From: Podospora pseudocomata
Lineage: Eukaryota; Ascomycota; Sordariomycetes; Sordariales; Podosporaceae
DNA: 64,000 nt
Assembly (NCBI RefSeq): GCF_035222375.1
Contig: NW_026946363.1
Location: forward strand, 2,914,001 to 2,978,000
Direction: 5' to 3'
In this document: piece by piece, positions 21,692-33,463 of the stretch
Numbering within the stretch: position 1 is the first letter of the stretch
Layout: the number at the start of each line of letters is the position of its first letter
The notes under the pieces: generated by a model
The model's database searches: none
Told to the model about the DNA's origin: nothing
What the model saw: only the letters and a program-made list of their open reading frames with translations
Translations under genes and position numbers: made by a program

Positions 21692-22993
21692 ATGGTCGCG
21701 ACAATTAGCGCGACCCGCGCGCTTCGACTCCCCTACCGATCAGCCTCCCTCCGACTTCTCACCCCTCCGACGACACCGTCCCCCTACCGATCGAGCCTCC
21801 GCGCCGCCTCAACATTCACAACCCGCAAGCAAAAACCCCCATCAAAACAGCCCAACACCCCAGGGCAACCACCAACAACCCCAATGAAACCAACCAACGC
21901 CCTCCTCTTCTCAACCTGCCCCGCAACCATGCTCGGCCCCTCCTCTTCATCTCCACAACAATGCCCCAGCACCAAATATCACTACCACCTCGCAGCCTCC
22001 TACATAGCCAAATCCCGGCCCTTCGACCCCCAAACCCACCTCTTCCAATTCAACCCCTACAACCGCCTCTCCCAACCACCCAAATCCCCCAAACGTCCCA
22101 AATCCTCCCGGCCAGAATCAGGTCAGGACGCGTTTTTCATCAGTCAGCTAGGTGCCTCCCCCTCCAGCGGAGAAGTCGCCCTAGGAGTGGCAGACGGCGT
22201 AGGAGGGTGGATGGACAGCGGAGTCGACCCAGCCGACTTCTCCCATGCGTTCTGCGACTACATGGCCGCCAACGCATCATCATCCGACCCGCCGTCAACA
22301 GCACGGGAGCTCATGCAAAGGGGCTACGAGGCTGTCTGTCATGATGAGAGCATCAAAGCCGGGGGTAGCACCGCCATTGTTGGCTTGTTGTCCTCCAACG
22401 GGAAGATGGAAGTCGCCAATCTGGGGGATAGCGGGTTTATACTTCTCAGAAGGGGGGGCGTCCACGCGAGCAGCGAACCGCAGACTCATGCGTTTAACAC
22501 GCCGTATCAGCTCAGCGTTGTGCCGCCTTCTATGCTGTTGCGGGCGGCGGCTTTTGGGGGCGCGCAGTTGATGGATCAGCCTAGGGATGCCGAGGTCACG
22601 AGACATGGGCTGAGGCATGGGGATGTGGTTGTTTTTGCTAGCGATGGGCTGTGGGATAATCTATTTGAGGGGGATATTTTGAGGATTGTGAGCTCGGTTA
22701 TGAGGGAGAGGGGGGTTTGGAGGGTTAATGGGGAGAGGGGATGTGTGGTGGAGGAGGATATCAAGAGTGTGACTGAGGGGAAGACGACGCTGCAGGGGAG
22801 GCTGGCTACGGAGATTGTTAGGCAGGCGAAGATTGCGAGTGTGGATCCGAAGCTGGATGGGCCGTTTGCGAAGGAGGTGAAGAAGTATTACCCGCATGAG
22901 GTTTGGAGGGGGGGAAAGGAGGATGATATTTGTGTGGTGGTGGTTGTTGTTGAGGAGGAGGGTGGGGCGGGGAGTGTGAAGGCGAAGTTGTAA
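21692..22993 (+). CDS. PTC7: PTC7-like mitochondrial PP2C protein phosphatase
   Basis: This is a single exon of 433 aa; the start is the ATG at 21692, after a CCACCACCAAAG leader. The first ~45 residues are rich in Arg, Ser and Ala without acids (TRALRLPYRSASLRLL), a mitochondrial presequence. PP2C motifs appear in order: GQDAFF (144-149), ADGVGGW (167-173), KAGGSTAIVG (~222), VANLGDSGF (~241), FASDGLWDN (315-323) and the metal-binding EDDICV near 409. Yeast Ptc7 is a Mg/Mn-dependent Ser/Thr phosphatase of the mitochondrion that activates coenzyme Q synthesis by dephosphorylating Coq7. A low-complexity linker (residues 45-140) is longer than in yeast. Codons change from C-ending to G/T-ending near 22400. 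Confidence 0.93.
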   Translation: MVATISATRALRLPYRSASLRLLTPPTTPSPYRSSLRAASTFTTRKQKPPSKQPNTPGQPPTTPMKPTNALLFSTCPATMLGPSSSSPQQCPSTKYHYHLAASYIAKSRPFDPQTHLFQFNPYNRLSQPPKSPKRPKSSRPESGQDAFFISQLGASPSSGEVALGVADGVGGWMDSGVDPADFSHAFCDYMAANASSSDPPSTARELMQRGYEAVCHDESIKAGGSTAIVGLLSSNGKMEVANLGDSGFILLRRGGVHASSEPQTHAFNTPYQLSVVPPSMLLRAAAFGGAQLMDQPRDAEVTRHGLRHGDVVVFASDGLWDNLFEGDILRIVSSVMRERGVWRVNGERGCVVEEDIKSVTEGKTTLQGRLATEIVRQAKIASVDPKLDGPFAKEVKKYYPHEVWRGGKEDDICVVVVVVEEEGGAGSVKAKL

Positions 22994-24369
22994 GGGATAT
23001 GGGTGGGAAGGATATGGGAGGCGTTGCGAATGATATTTTGCATTTTGGGAGCATGAAACGGTTTTTGGGATAGATGGCGGTGCAAGTGGTTCGAAGATGG
23101 GAACCATGTATCAAAACAGTCAGAAAGGAATCAAAGCCAGCGTTATTTGCTGATGGCTGAAAAAGAAAACAACCCCGTGTGATGTTTAGGGGAGGGGGTA
23201 TATAGTTTCTAGATTATGTACATAAGGCTGGCTGGCTTTCAGAGCCGAATTGGGAATCATATATATAACCTGATATCTGACAATTGGTGTCTTTTGTTTA
23301 GTGTTCGCAAGCTAGCATTTTGTTTATGGTATTACATCCGGCGCCTCTAAGCCTTCTGCGGCAGCAACTCTCTTCGTTATTCTGTTCTCCGACATCGCCG
23401 CTGACTACACCCTCAAGGAAACAGAGCAGGTTACACAACTCAGACATCAGACGGTCAGTCATCACCGTCAGCGGTATGGTCCGACAAGCCTTATCATCGG
23501 CCCTCCAACACAGCAAAAACACAAACATGGGATGAAAAATGTCGTGTAAACACAGTGCTTATCTCACCCTCAATTCAAACCCCTAATTGGCCACAACATG
23601 TCCTCCCTGCATTGTCACTCGCATAACGCTCCTCATACTTACTTGCATCTGCATATGTGGTCCCCCCGTACACAACGTCACTATACCTAGCTCTCACACC
23701 ATCCTTCGTCCTAACCCGACCGACCAGCAACCGGCCGAACAACGGGTAGAGGCATATGCCACCATCCGACCCACGTTGAACAACCCTGACTCCAACAATT
23801 CAATTCGTCAATCCCCGAACTCCCCAACTCCTGTCCCAACGGCCATCTAAACCGCAGCGGTGTCACCCATAGCTTCACCAATCTGTCAACTTTGACACCT
23901 CGCCTATCAACCCTAACAACTGCAAGTCTCAAACCTTTTCACAACTTCACCTCTTTCCCATCTCCAATCTCATATCACATCAGCACACACAAGGCATCAA
24001 GTTAATCATAAAATATAATCCATTACATCCTAACATTCATCTGGCTTCTCCCTCCCTATCCTACTCCGCCTTAAACCAATCATCCCCATCTTTGTTAATC
24101 ATAAACAAGAAGACAACACCCACCTCCCTTCCCATCAGCCAATTAACCAATTACAGCTAGCCCTCCCTTCACGAAAAAAAAGGTACCAACCTATGTACGA
24201 GAAGTAAAAAACCCTCACAAAAAACACCCGACAAGAAGAAAAAAAAAACAAGAAACCAACAACCACCCAAACAAACAAGCCCGGGGTATTATTAGCCAAG
24301 TTTTTGGTGACTGTTAAACGCCAGAAAATCTCAACTCAAAACAGCAGCAACAACCCTCATGGTATCAAC
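22994..24369. other. Gap between convergent genes
   Basis: These 1.4 kb are A/C-rich towards 24300 and hold no supported ORF, RNA gene or repeat. Part will be 3' UTR of PTC7 and of the GPI protein gene. Confidence 0.55.
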
Positions 24370-25110
24370 TTAGTTAAAGAAGACAAGGGCGGCAACAGTA
24401 CCGAGGACAAGCGCGAGCGAGGAAGCAAAGCGCTGGCCGTTGTTGGTGTTGGGGGGAGCAGTCTCGGTTTCTTGGGCGCGGCGAGTGCTGGTGGGTGGGG
24501 CAGTGGTGGTGGTCTCGAGAGCTGAAGGGGGGAAGGGGGGATTGGTTAGCACACTAGTTTATACTTGAAACTAGAAGTTGGGAGAACATACTGGTAGCAG
24601 TGGTGGACTCGGTGGAGGTCTCAGTCTCAGTAGAAGACTCGGTGGAGGTCTCGGTGGAGGACTCAGCAGTGGTGGTGATGGTGGTCACAGAGGTGGTGGC
24701 AGAGGTGACGACCTCGGTACCCTCAAGAGGGAAAGGTGGGCTGAAGTTGCGGGGGTTCTCGCTCTCGTCCTCAATGACAAAGGCATAGTCGCCGTTCAAG
24801 CTGTCGGTGGGAGTGTAGGTGAAGGAGCCGCTAGCGCCGGAGGTGGCTGATATCGAAAGTCAGTCCAAATGGTTCGCAGGTGCCGGTCGATAGCCAGAAG
24901 ATACTCACTAGTAAGGACCTCGACGGGCTTGAAGCTGTTCTCATCTCCGGCTGTGCCCTTGTAGAGCGAAATCTTGACATTGCCCTCGGCAGAGTCCCAC
25001 CTGAGAGTGAAAGGCTCGCCGACGACAACATCGTAGTTGGAGTTCGTGAACTTGGGCCTGGCGAGAGCGGCGGTCGCAAGAGCGAGAACGGTGGCGAAAG
25101 AGTACTTCAT
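24370..25110 (-). CDS. Kre9/Knh1-type Ser/Thr-rich GPI-anchored protein
   Basis: There are three exons, 25110-24909, 24846-24592 and 24521-24370; both introns interrupt codons after the first base and leave the frame intact. The product is 202 aa. It has a signal peptide (MKYSFATVLALATAALA), then a Kre9/Knh1-like N-terminal domain (YDVVVGEPFTLRWDSAEGNV, ISLYKGT, GSFTYTPTDSLNGDYAFVIE). A Ser/Thr/Glu repeat region (TESSTETETSTESTTAT) should be O-glycosylated. The hydrophobic end RFASSLALVLGTVAALVFFN is a GPI-attachment signal. Such proteins belong to the cell wall or matrix of filamentous fungi, where they are linked to beta-1,6-glucan and adhesion. The precise role is unknown. Confidence 0.88.
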
Positions 25111-27598
25111 TTTGACTGATTGATGGTGATGGATGTTGTTCTGGATTATACAGAGTAAACGATGGTGGTGGTGAGTGAGATGAAGTACAACTGCGAGTTT
25201 GAGTGAACAAGAGGTCAGCTGATGCGACGGTAAATAAGCTTTTGGGATGTGAAGAAAACAGAATTGGCGGTGGGAGGAAAACCGAGGTCGCGGTCGAGGT
25301 GGAAACGTCGGGGGAGGATGGATATGGGTGGATCGATCCGAAGAAAGGCGCGCAATCTCGTTGCTGGGGGCACGATCATGTACTTACCACTTGTGGAATG
25401 TTGAACGACTCGGTTGAGCTGGTGGTTGGAATGGAAAAACGAAAGAGTTTATAAAACGACTGTGGTGAAAGTGTAATTATTATGATGTAAATGTGGGCAG
25501 TCCCGAGACAAGTCACAGAGATATGTGAGTAGTGGTGGTGGTGGGAAAAGGAAAGATAGGCAGGAAGGGGAGGAGGAAGAAGAGCTCTCTCAAAAGAGGA
25601 AGAGAGGAAAGAGGCGCAGGGGCCAAAATAGCTAAACGGCCAAGAACGCGTCCTGGAGTTCCAATCTCGTTTGGCGAATGGGGGGGCGTTGACACAACGA
25701 TTTTACCAGTTGGCGGATCCACCCCCAGAAAAAGACGCCGCGAATGGGGAAAAGCTTTTTTGGCACGGCAAGGCTGGACAGGCACAGACAGGGGAAGGCA
25801 CAGGGTCTGGGTTTGAGCGGGAAGGGAAGAACCCCAGATCCCGTTCTCTCAAGAGGAACACATGATGGAGGCACAGAGAGGGAGGGGGTGAGTCGCATGA
25901 TCCCCGCGACAGTGAAACCGAGCACTATTATTCCCTATTCCTCCTCTCTGCCACGCAGTTTGTGTTCTCTACGACACTCCTTCGTGACGGTGCCCGCGAT
26001 GCGGACGAGAAGAAAGCACAGCGCCAACAACCACCATGTGGAAATTACTCCTAAATCCAGAATTGCGCCAATTCGGGCTACGACGCTGTTGGTTTCCTGG
26101 ATCCCTTCCCTGTCATGCGATGTTACACACATTCTTGCCTAGCAGTGACTGACTGTTGGCTTTTGGCTATCACTTAATCACTGCTGTCAGACGGCATTGT
26201 ATGCGCTACGGTAAGTCATTCTTCTCTTGTTGCTCTATCTTCAAGATGACGGAATGCACGTGGGACAGTGGAATGCGATGTGTGCTGTGGACCTCATCTC
26301 GCTGCGCTGCATCAGATCGACCCGCTTCAGATGGTTGTGCTCCACGGCGACCCCTTCAGGGTTTTTTTGGTTCCTTGCAGAGCTGCAGACCAGATTGTCG
26401 TCATTGCACATCACTGCCCCTTCCAGAACCCTTCACCATGTCTCGAATCTGGAATCCGGAAAAACAATGTCTGGATTTCGGGACCATTTTCTGGTATTTC
26501 TTCAATGCCTGGCAACGCAACCGAAGGTCAACCGAGAGGTTATGATGTCGATGCGAGTTACAGAGATATTGCATGTCACAGCATGACGAAGCCCGACGTC
26601 TAGAACGGGGGCATATGGCTCACATGCCACTCCTGCCGAGCAGTTTGGTTTGTGCATTGCGGGGTCAAAAGGCACACACCACGGCCACGGCAGCCTGCAT
26701 CTGGACGTTCGCAACCATGGATATGATGGCGAACTGGTGACCTATGCAGCCAGACGTTACACGGAGATCGCGCCGCCATCCCAACTTACACATATTCAAA
26801 GTCTTAGCGCCATAGTAACACGAGAATGCGAGTGACGCTACAGGCCGCTTGAACGCGAGTCAGCGTGGTCACACCAGAATATATTAAAGGAATACATCAG
26901 ATACCTACTCTGTTAGTGCGGTCAAAAATTGAGTCTCGTCGGGCCTGGGTGGGTGTGGCTGCGCCTGCGATTGAGTGCGCGGCCGGTTTGCCTCCTGACG
27001 ATAGTCACCAGGCAAGATCAGACAGGTCAGGTAGTATTCCAAGCGTCTCTCAACAAAATCTTCGCAGAATGGCAAAGCCCCGGAAGTATTGAGGGTGAGA
27101 CTAGTCCGCGAAAGATACACCAATCAAAAAGTCGATTGACTGATAATTGTATGCTGAGGCTTTGTGCCACCTTGGTATACATGCCATCGTGGCGTTGAAC
27201 CACCATCAAGGTCACGGGGGTTCCTTGTGCTCCTGGATGTTCGTATGCGATAGCTCTGTGCGGCAAAACGGGTTCGAGTTGCAAGTTGCTGTCACCGAGT
27301 AGGTTTTCAACGGCATCATTCCGTGTTTGTGAGATCAGGCGGCTCTGTCGGAAACAATTCGCTGGCGGATAAACCGTGTAACCTCCGGCAACACACAACC
27401 GGATGCCTCAGCTAGATTCTGAATCAACTCCGGGAAGAAAAATCTTGGAACATCATTCGACCTCGGCTTCCAACTTCCCGTGTGAGAATATCCCGAGTTG
27501 AATTTCAACGTGGCCGAGTTGATCAAACAGGAGATATCCAGGTTCAGAATTCAGTGACTTCTATCCAACCGACGTTTCGTACTCCCAAATGTCGGCAG
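25111..27598. other. Long intergenic region with a possible protein relic
   Basis: The first ~500 nt are the promoter of the GPI protein gene, with GGT/CCA-type repeats near 25530. On the minus strand at about 27100-27550 two neighbouring frames give gene-like stretches (FNSGYSHTGSWKPRSN and EPVLPHRAIAYEHPGAQGTP) separated by stops. They look like a decayed protein gene of unknown family. Other ORFs here lack support. Confidence 0.4.
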
Positions 27599-28769
27599 TC
27601 ATGAGAGCTGGCAGTCGACGACGCCTCTGACAACACCAGTGCGTTCCTCAAACAGGTTGTTCACTGTTGTCCCAAGGCCCCTCATCTTTTCTACAAAATC
27701 ATCCAGCGAGCCTCCAACGCCAAAGTAAAGCTTCTTTGCGCCAATGACAGCTCTGGCAGAACCGCTTGGTCTGTCTTTCCGCTCTCGCTCAAGAATCAGA
27801 AGAAGAGTCTCGCCGAATCTATCAAGGGCAAAAGGAGAGTAAATAGTCTCCGAACCAAGCACAAGAGTCTTGGTATTGTCCGCAAGACTTGGGGCATTCG
27901 GTGAGCTGTAGAGAATATCCACAAACTCTGGTGACCAAGCACCAGAAAGAAATCTCAAAGTGATCTGGTTGGAAACCAGAGAGTCCTTGAAAGCAGCGAT
28001 AACCTCCGGTGTCAGATCGAGTTCTCCGTCGGGTGTAAAAGCCTCTTCGACGAGCGCTACTCGGCTTCGTTGCTGAAGAGCCCAGGCCAAGATGAGATTG
28101 GGCAACGTCACCAGATAGAGCACAGAGGGGTTATAGTCTGCAAGCGTGAGCACCAACGGGTGTCTCGGTTGTGACTTTCTTTCGCTCAAGGCCCAGTGAA
28201 AGAGTGCGAGAGAGGGCAAGGCCGTGCCGCAGCCGAGCTGTACACATTGGTCAGCAATTCGTTTCTCGGCAGGAGGTTTAGGGACGTCAGATATATCGCC
28301 GCACCTCGATCAAGACACACGGCTCTTGATTCAAAAAATCGGCCGGCTTTTCCGATGCCAAGACCTTGACCATATCAACACTGCTCTCCCAGCTCTTGAA
28401 GCCACCCTCATAAATGCCCGTCTTGACGTCGTGCTCCCCAAGACCAGCCTCTGACTCAGATGGGTTTTCCCCATCATCCTCAGCCATCAGCTGAGCCCGC
28501 ACATCCCAGAGCTCACGCCTTGGTATTTGGAGTGTGCTACCATCCTGAAGATCGACACCGAGCAGGTTGAAGGCTATCTTGGAGGGTAGCTTCGAAAGCA
28601 TGTCCTCGAGATCATGGCTGGCTGGTGGTAATTGGGACTTGCCCTGAACTGGAAATGCACCAGCCCCCGCGGGCGAGGCCACAGCTGACTTCTTGACTTG
28701 GGGTGGAGGGGTGAGCGGACGACCATCGTCTTCTATATCATCGCCGGCGAACGAGAATGAAAAGGCCAT
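27599..28769 (-). CDS. Protein-histidine N-methyltransferase, Hpm1/METTL18 type
   Basis: There are two exons, 28769-28305 and 28237-27599, with a 67-nt intron; the join is in phase 0 (VLIE then LGCGTALPSL), which builds the SAM-binding motif I across the junction. The product is 367 aa. The N-terminus is acidic (FSFAGDDIEDDGRPLTPPP). Residues ~95-150 hold IPRRELWDVRAQLMAEDD and IYEGGFKSWESSVDMVKVL, typical of the family. The seven-beta-strand methyltransferase fold follows, with LVLTLADYNPSVLYLVTLPN, FLSGAWSPEF and LVLGSETIYSPFALDRFGET. In yeast, Hpm1 methylates a histidine of ribosomal protein Rpl3; human METTL18 does the same. I infer the same substrate here. Confidence 0.9.
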
Positions 28770-30059
28770 GGTTCAGACTGGTGGTGGGGATCTGATATAT
28801 GTTGGTTATGCCCAAACAGCAGCTGACTGTACCGGGTTCCAAAATTGCTCACGTGAAGCAGCGAATGATATCAATGTCTCTTACTACAGTTTCCCGGAAT
28901 GTGAGTCTCTTTCAGCTGAGGTCGTCCTGGTGGTGGTGGTGGTGGTGGTGGTGGTGGTAGGGTTGGGTAGGATTTGAACGATAGTGGGGCAGCAAACGGT
29001 GGTTGTTTGAGGCATGTGGTCCGTGTGCTGTCAGCTTTCAGCCCCTAATTTCAATTCCAACCAAGCTGAAGAGAAAGCGGAGTTTTTCCGCTTGAAATGC
29101 TCCGAAGGCTTGCAATTGGGGCCACATTTTAACCGTTGCAACTTGCACTTGCAGCCCGCCGCTGTCTCTCTGTCAGCATCGAGGAGGCACGTTCAGCAGG
29201 AAGCACAGCGCAGACGGGAAGGTGCCGTTAGGAAAAGCTCCCCACTTCTTACTGGCCCTCGGCTGAGCATGCAATTCGCTGCTCACCGGCATATGTCGAT
29301 AACGGCTGTGGTTGGACAGCATACGACAGGACCGGCCATCCCAAGCGTCTCTCACATTCACGCGGGTCTCTTTCTCTTCGTTGGAACAGGCTGGCCATCA
29401 CTTTCCCGGTTCGGGGGACGGATCAAACAAACCCAATATGCGGCAGCCTTGAAGCCGATAACCCCATTGGATCTCGAGATCCTCTTCAGTGAGGGCTTCC
29501 AACAGCCCCCGCGCCGACAGCGGGGATACATGCAGGGCCCTTCTTCTTCTTCTTCGATATCTTTTCGTCTCTTTTTGCTTGAAGGAATTATCGGCCGGCG
29601 TAAATGGACGGGAACCGTAAATCAGCCAACTATGGATCGCACCCGTCGGGAGATACCCCTCTGTTCGGTGTTAGGTTGAGCTCGTGGCCGTCGATTGTCT
29701 CATGGGGCTGGATCGTCATATACTTGGAGGCTCCTTCTCTTCCATCCTAGTTTGGGATACCCACAATACTCTGTTTGCTGACAGCGCCTGCCTTGTCTTG
29801 GAGAGGGGAACCGTACTCCTCATTCTGAGGCACTTGCCCAACCGGGAAGAGCAAATCAAGGTCAGGGTACGGAGTGTTGCTCGTTTGCTGCATACCACTT
29901 GAATTACATCAACGAAGCCTGGCAAGCCATTGGCTGCGTTTACTATCTGCTTTTCGCCTTCGATTACTGATATAAGTACCAAGGCCTCGAAGCATCCTCT
30001 GAGAGTCTCTACTTGGCTTCTCAGAACACCTCTGGCTCTTCTCCCACACACTCTTCACC
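28770..30059. other. Divergent promoter region
   Basis: This gap lies between the methyltransferase and the monooxygenase. It holds a (GGT)n microsatellite (28928-28959) and a TTC run near 29540. A 221-codon open frame at 29014-29679 has no motif and non-coding-like composition. Confidence 0.55.
28928..28959. repeat. (GGT)n microsatellite
   Basis: About ten tandem GGT units stand ~160 nt upstream of the methyltransferase start. Confidence 0.9.
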
Positions 30060-31999
30060 ATGGTAATGGACTCTTGCGGCGACAGATACCCGGATCGACT
30101 TGGTCGTGATGGCGCCACTCTCAACTTCCCTTCCCTCAATGTCTCCTACACTGTCCGGGAACAACCTCTCGGCACTGCACGGCCGATTCGTATTGTCGGC
30201 ATTGGAGCTGGAGCGAGCGGGCTAAACGTCATCCGTACCTTGCGGCTGAATCTCACCAACTACGAAGTCGTGGTATACGAAAAGAACATCGACGTCGGTG
30301 GAACATGGTTCGAGAATCAATACCCTGGATGTCGATGCGATGTACCAAGCCACAGTTACCAGTTCTCATGGCGACCAAAAAAGGACTGGACCAACTTCTT
30401 TTCTAGTGCCGAGGAAATTGAGGACTATCTTTGCCAGGTTGCCGACGAGGAGGGGCTGAGAGGGTCTATCAAGACCTCTCATGAGGTGGTCTCTGCTGTT
30501 TGGAACGAAGGCGACGGTCAATGGGAGCTGAGGATACGGAACCTTGAGAATGGACAGGAATTTGAGGACTATGCTACCTTTCTACTGAATGGTTCGGGCA
30601 TACTGAAGTAAGCAGTTTACACGTCTTCGCTGGCACGGCATCAGCTAACATTCAAACCATTAGCAACTGGAAGTGGCCTGATGTTCAAGACCTCACCGTG
30701 TTCAAAGGCACATTGATACACACGGCTCGTTGGCCAAAGGATTTCGACCACACAGGCAAGACGATAGCGATCATTGGCAATGGTTCAACGGGAGTTCAAG
30801 TATTGCCAGCTCTCCAGCCCGGCGCCGCCAAAATTCACCACATCTTCCGGACACCCAGTTGGGTCATACCACCAAGGATACACGCCTGGAAAGTCATGGG
30901 TCAAGCAACAGAGGTCTGGGATAAGATACAGCTCGACGCCGAGGAAAACTTCTCGGAAGAAACTATTGAAAAGTTCAAGTCGGACCCGGAGTTCTACCGG
31001 GATTTTGTCAAGAGGATTGAGGTTGAGGTCAACAGTGCTTTCCCAGTGGTAGGGTTCTCTCTTTCGATTTTCCATTAAGGAGATGGCTAACACCCGCAGG
31101 TCCTTGCCAAAAGCCCAGTTCAAGCCTTCGCCCGCGCGAAGGTAGCGGAGTACATGACAGCCATGCTCGGTGGGAACGAGCAGCTCTGCAAAGCTCTCAT
31201 TCCAGACTTTCCACTAGGATGCCGAAGAATGACGCCTGGCCATGGGTATCTCCAAGCCCTGACAAAACCGAATGTTGAAGTCAGGAGAACGGACATGAAG
31301 CGCTTTGTACCGGAAGGCATCGAGCTTGCTTCAGGGGAGATCCTCAAAGTTGACGCCATAATCTGTGCCACGGGCTTCGAAACATCCTTTTGCCCGCGAT
31401 TCCCCATCATTGGACGTGATGGCGCAAATCTGCAAGATCGATGGAGACAAGAGATCCCGAAGGCGTATATGTCTTGTGCTGTTCCAAGCCTCCCAAATTA
31501 CTTCAGTAAGCCTGCCCTCTTCATTCTTTAGACGTGATCCATGATGTGCTAACAAGAAGCAGTGTTCCTTGGCCCCAACGCACCCATTGGTCACGGCTCA
31601 GTCTTCACCCTCTCGGAACACATCGCCAAGTACATCACCACCATCATCAAAAAGGTCCAAACCGAAGGAATCAAATCCATCGCCCCTTCCCAAGCAGCAG
31701 TAGATGACTACTTTGAGCACATTACCCACTTCATGCCAGCCACCACTTGGGCGGCGCCGGGGAGATCATGGTTCAAGATGGGAAGGGAGGAAGGACCGGT
31801 GGTGGCGCTTCATCCGGGGAGCAGGATTCATTTCTTTCATATGCTGGAACGGTTTAGAGGGGAGGATTGGGAGTATGAGTGGGATAATGCGAGGGGGAAC
31901 AGGTTTGGGTACTTGGGGAATGGGTTCTCGACGCGGGAGGTGGGGGATGAGAAGGGGGATTTGGCTTGGTATTTGGACGAGCCGGCTACGATATCGTAG
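30060..31999 (+). CDS. Flavin-containing Baeyer-Villiger monooxygenase
   Basis: There are four exons: 30060-30607, 30664-31048, 31100-31505 and 31563-31999; the introns are 56, 51 and 57 nt. The product is 591 aa. The FAD-binding Rossmann motif is VGIGAGASGL (46-55), followed by EKNIDVGGTWFENQYPGCRC, the usual post-Rossmann segment. The Baeyer-Villiger fingerprint FxGxxxHxxxWP is complete: F196, G198, H202, W206, P207. The NADPH motif is GNGSTGVQV (~219). The ATG motif is ICATGFETSF. These enzymes insert oxygen next to a ketone using NADPH and O2. Close relatives occur in secondary metabolism and in sterol or alkaloid degradation, but no biosynthetic partner genes are nearby, so the substrate is unknown. 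Codons turn G-rich near the 3' end. Confidence 0.92.
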
Positions 32000-32937
32000 A
32001 TGGGGTGTGGGTATCATGGTAGTAGACACGGCTGGGAAGGGGAGGTATTCTTTTTTGTTGAGCGGGTGGGTGGTTTCATGCAACACATGGAGTTAAGAAC
32101 GGTTGGCGTATGGATAGATAATACATACACATCATTTTTCATTTTCAACTCTTTTCGGGACCGAGGGGGGACAGTGCTCACAGAATGATGGGCATGGCAT
32201 CATAACTCTCAAGATACGGCCCGATGGCAGTCTGATGTTGCGGACCATCCCGTCCGGGTGGTGAGTGTGCCTCAGCGGGTGCCTTCAGGCGCCAGGCCAC
32301 CGGACCTGCCTAAAGAAAGAGGCCGGTTTGGCTTCCGCGGCAGCGCCCCACTCACAGCCACGGCGGTAATGGCGGTTGGCCAGTGGGAGTTGTGCTTTTG
32401 TCCCGACAGTTTGGGACGGGGTTCTTAGCGGTTCCATGATGGTCTTGGGGGCGTTGTAGTGGTACCCTCGGTGTGACCGAAAGGCTGAACATTGAAAAAA
32501 AAAAAAAAAACACGGGCAAATGGAGTCAACGCATATTTCTCAACAACTGGTGATTCCGATGGCGACTGTGAATCACCACCGGCCCGCGGAGGATATAAAT
32601 ATCGCTTCCCCGCGGACATCTAACTGGGTAGACCACACAACCACCTCACCAACTGCAACCCCAGGCAGAATACAAAAGACTCCCCGTGAGGAGGGGGGGT
32701 GCGCTTCTGTCTTGGCCACTATTCAGGTATGTAGTTCTCATTGTGTGTAGCTAAAAGAGATATCACTATTTTGTTTTCGCCAACAATTGTGATTTCGTTA
32801 ACCAAAGATGATTTTCTGTTGTTGATTCCTCTTGTGATAACTCGATTTTCCCCCCTCTTTTTCGATCAATTGTGGGGCAATGTTTGAATATACATGTATA
32901 AAACATTGCCACGCTGTTAGTTGGGCTTGGATAGTGC

Positions 32938-32978
32938 TGGATGATGATGATGATGATGATGTTGTTGTTGTTGTTGTT
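32938..32978. repeat. (GAT)n(GTT)n compound microsatellite
   Basis: About seven GAT units run straight into about six GTT units. Confidence 0.9.
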
Positions 32979-33150
32979 CCCTAGCAGAGCAGCGATCGTG
33001 GTCACATACCTACCCTATCTCCGAACACATTGTTGGCGACTTGGTATGTTGTTCGGTGGTTGAGTTGCATAGCCACTATCAACTACCTACTTGCATACTT
33101 TGATTAATCACACCTGCGAGAATGGGGAGGAGGGACGTGCCGCTAATGAC

Positions 33151-33212
33151 GATTAGGGGGTGGATTAGGGGGTGGATTAGGGAGGGTTGGATTAGAGGGG
33201 TGGCTTAGGGGG
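33151..33212. repeat. G-rich minisatellite with GATTAGGG units
   Basis: Two to three clear copies of a 12-nt unit (GATTAGGGGGTG) are followed by degenerate copies with GGATTAGAGG and GGCTTAGGG. Each unit contains TTAGGG, but the spacing differs from a telomere. Confidence 0.75.
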
Positions 33213-33463
33213 GATGGATGTACAGGTACTACAGTGCGATGAAACCCTGGTCAGACTTCACCTGAATACCTGCAGTGCCTGCATACTGGACGATTGGCGT
33301 TTATTTGAGTGGTGGTCATTGGAGGGGGGTACAGACCGGTTGCCTTTCGAGACCCAAGTTGGGATTTTTGGGTTTGAAGGATGAGTTCCCTTGGTGTTGG
33401 GACGGGAGAGGAGTTGTGTGATATTTCTATTCTTATTCTTATTTTGTTTGTTTTGATTGAGAG

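Larger units (their letters stand above)
32000..33463. other. Intergenic region before the NLR-like genes
   Basis: It holds a poly-A run near 32495, a GAT/GTT compound microsatellite (32938-32978) and a G-rich minisatellite with GATTAGGG units (33151-33212). It ends with the promoter of the first patatin gene. No supported ORF was found. Confidence 0.55.

Noticed and set aside
28960-29030. Minus-strand GTTCAAATCC resembling a tRNA B-box
   Set aside because: The flanks do not pair as acceptor or T stems.
29014-29679. 221-codon open frame upstream of the monooxygenase
   Set aside because: It has no motif, no start context and mixed composition, and it occupies the divergent promoter region.
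33151-33212. Interstitial telomere
   Set aside because: TTAGGG occurs, but the repeat period is 12 nt, not 6, and the units degenerate at once.
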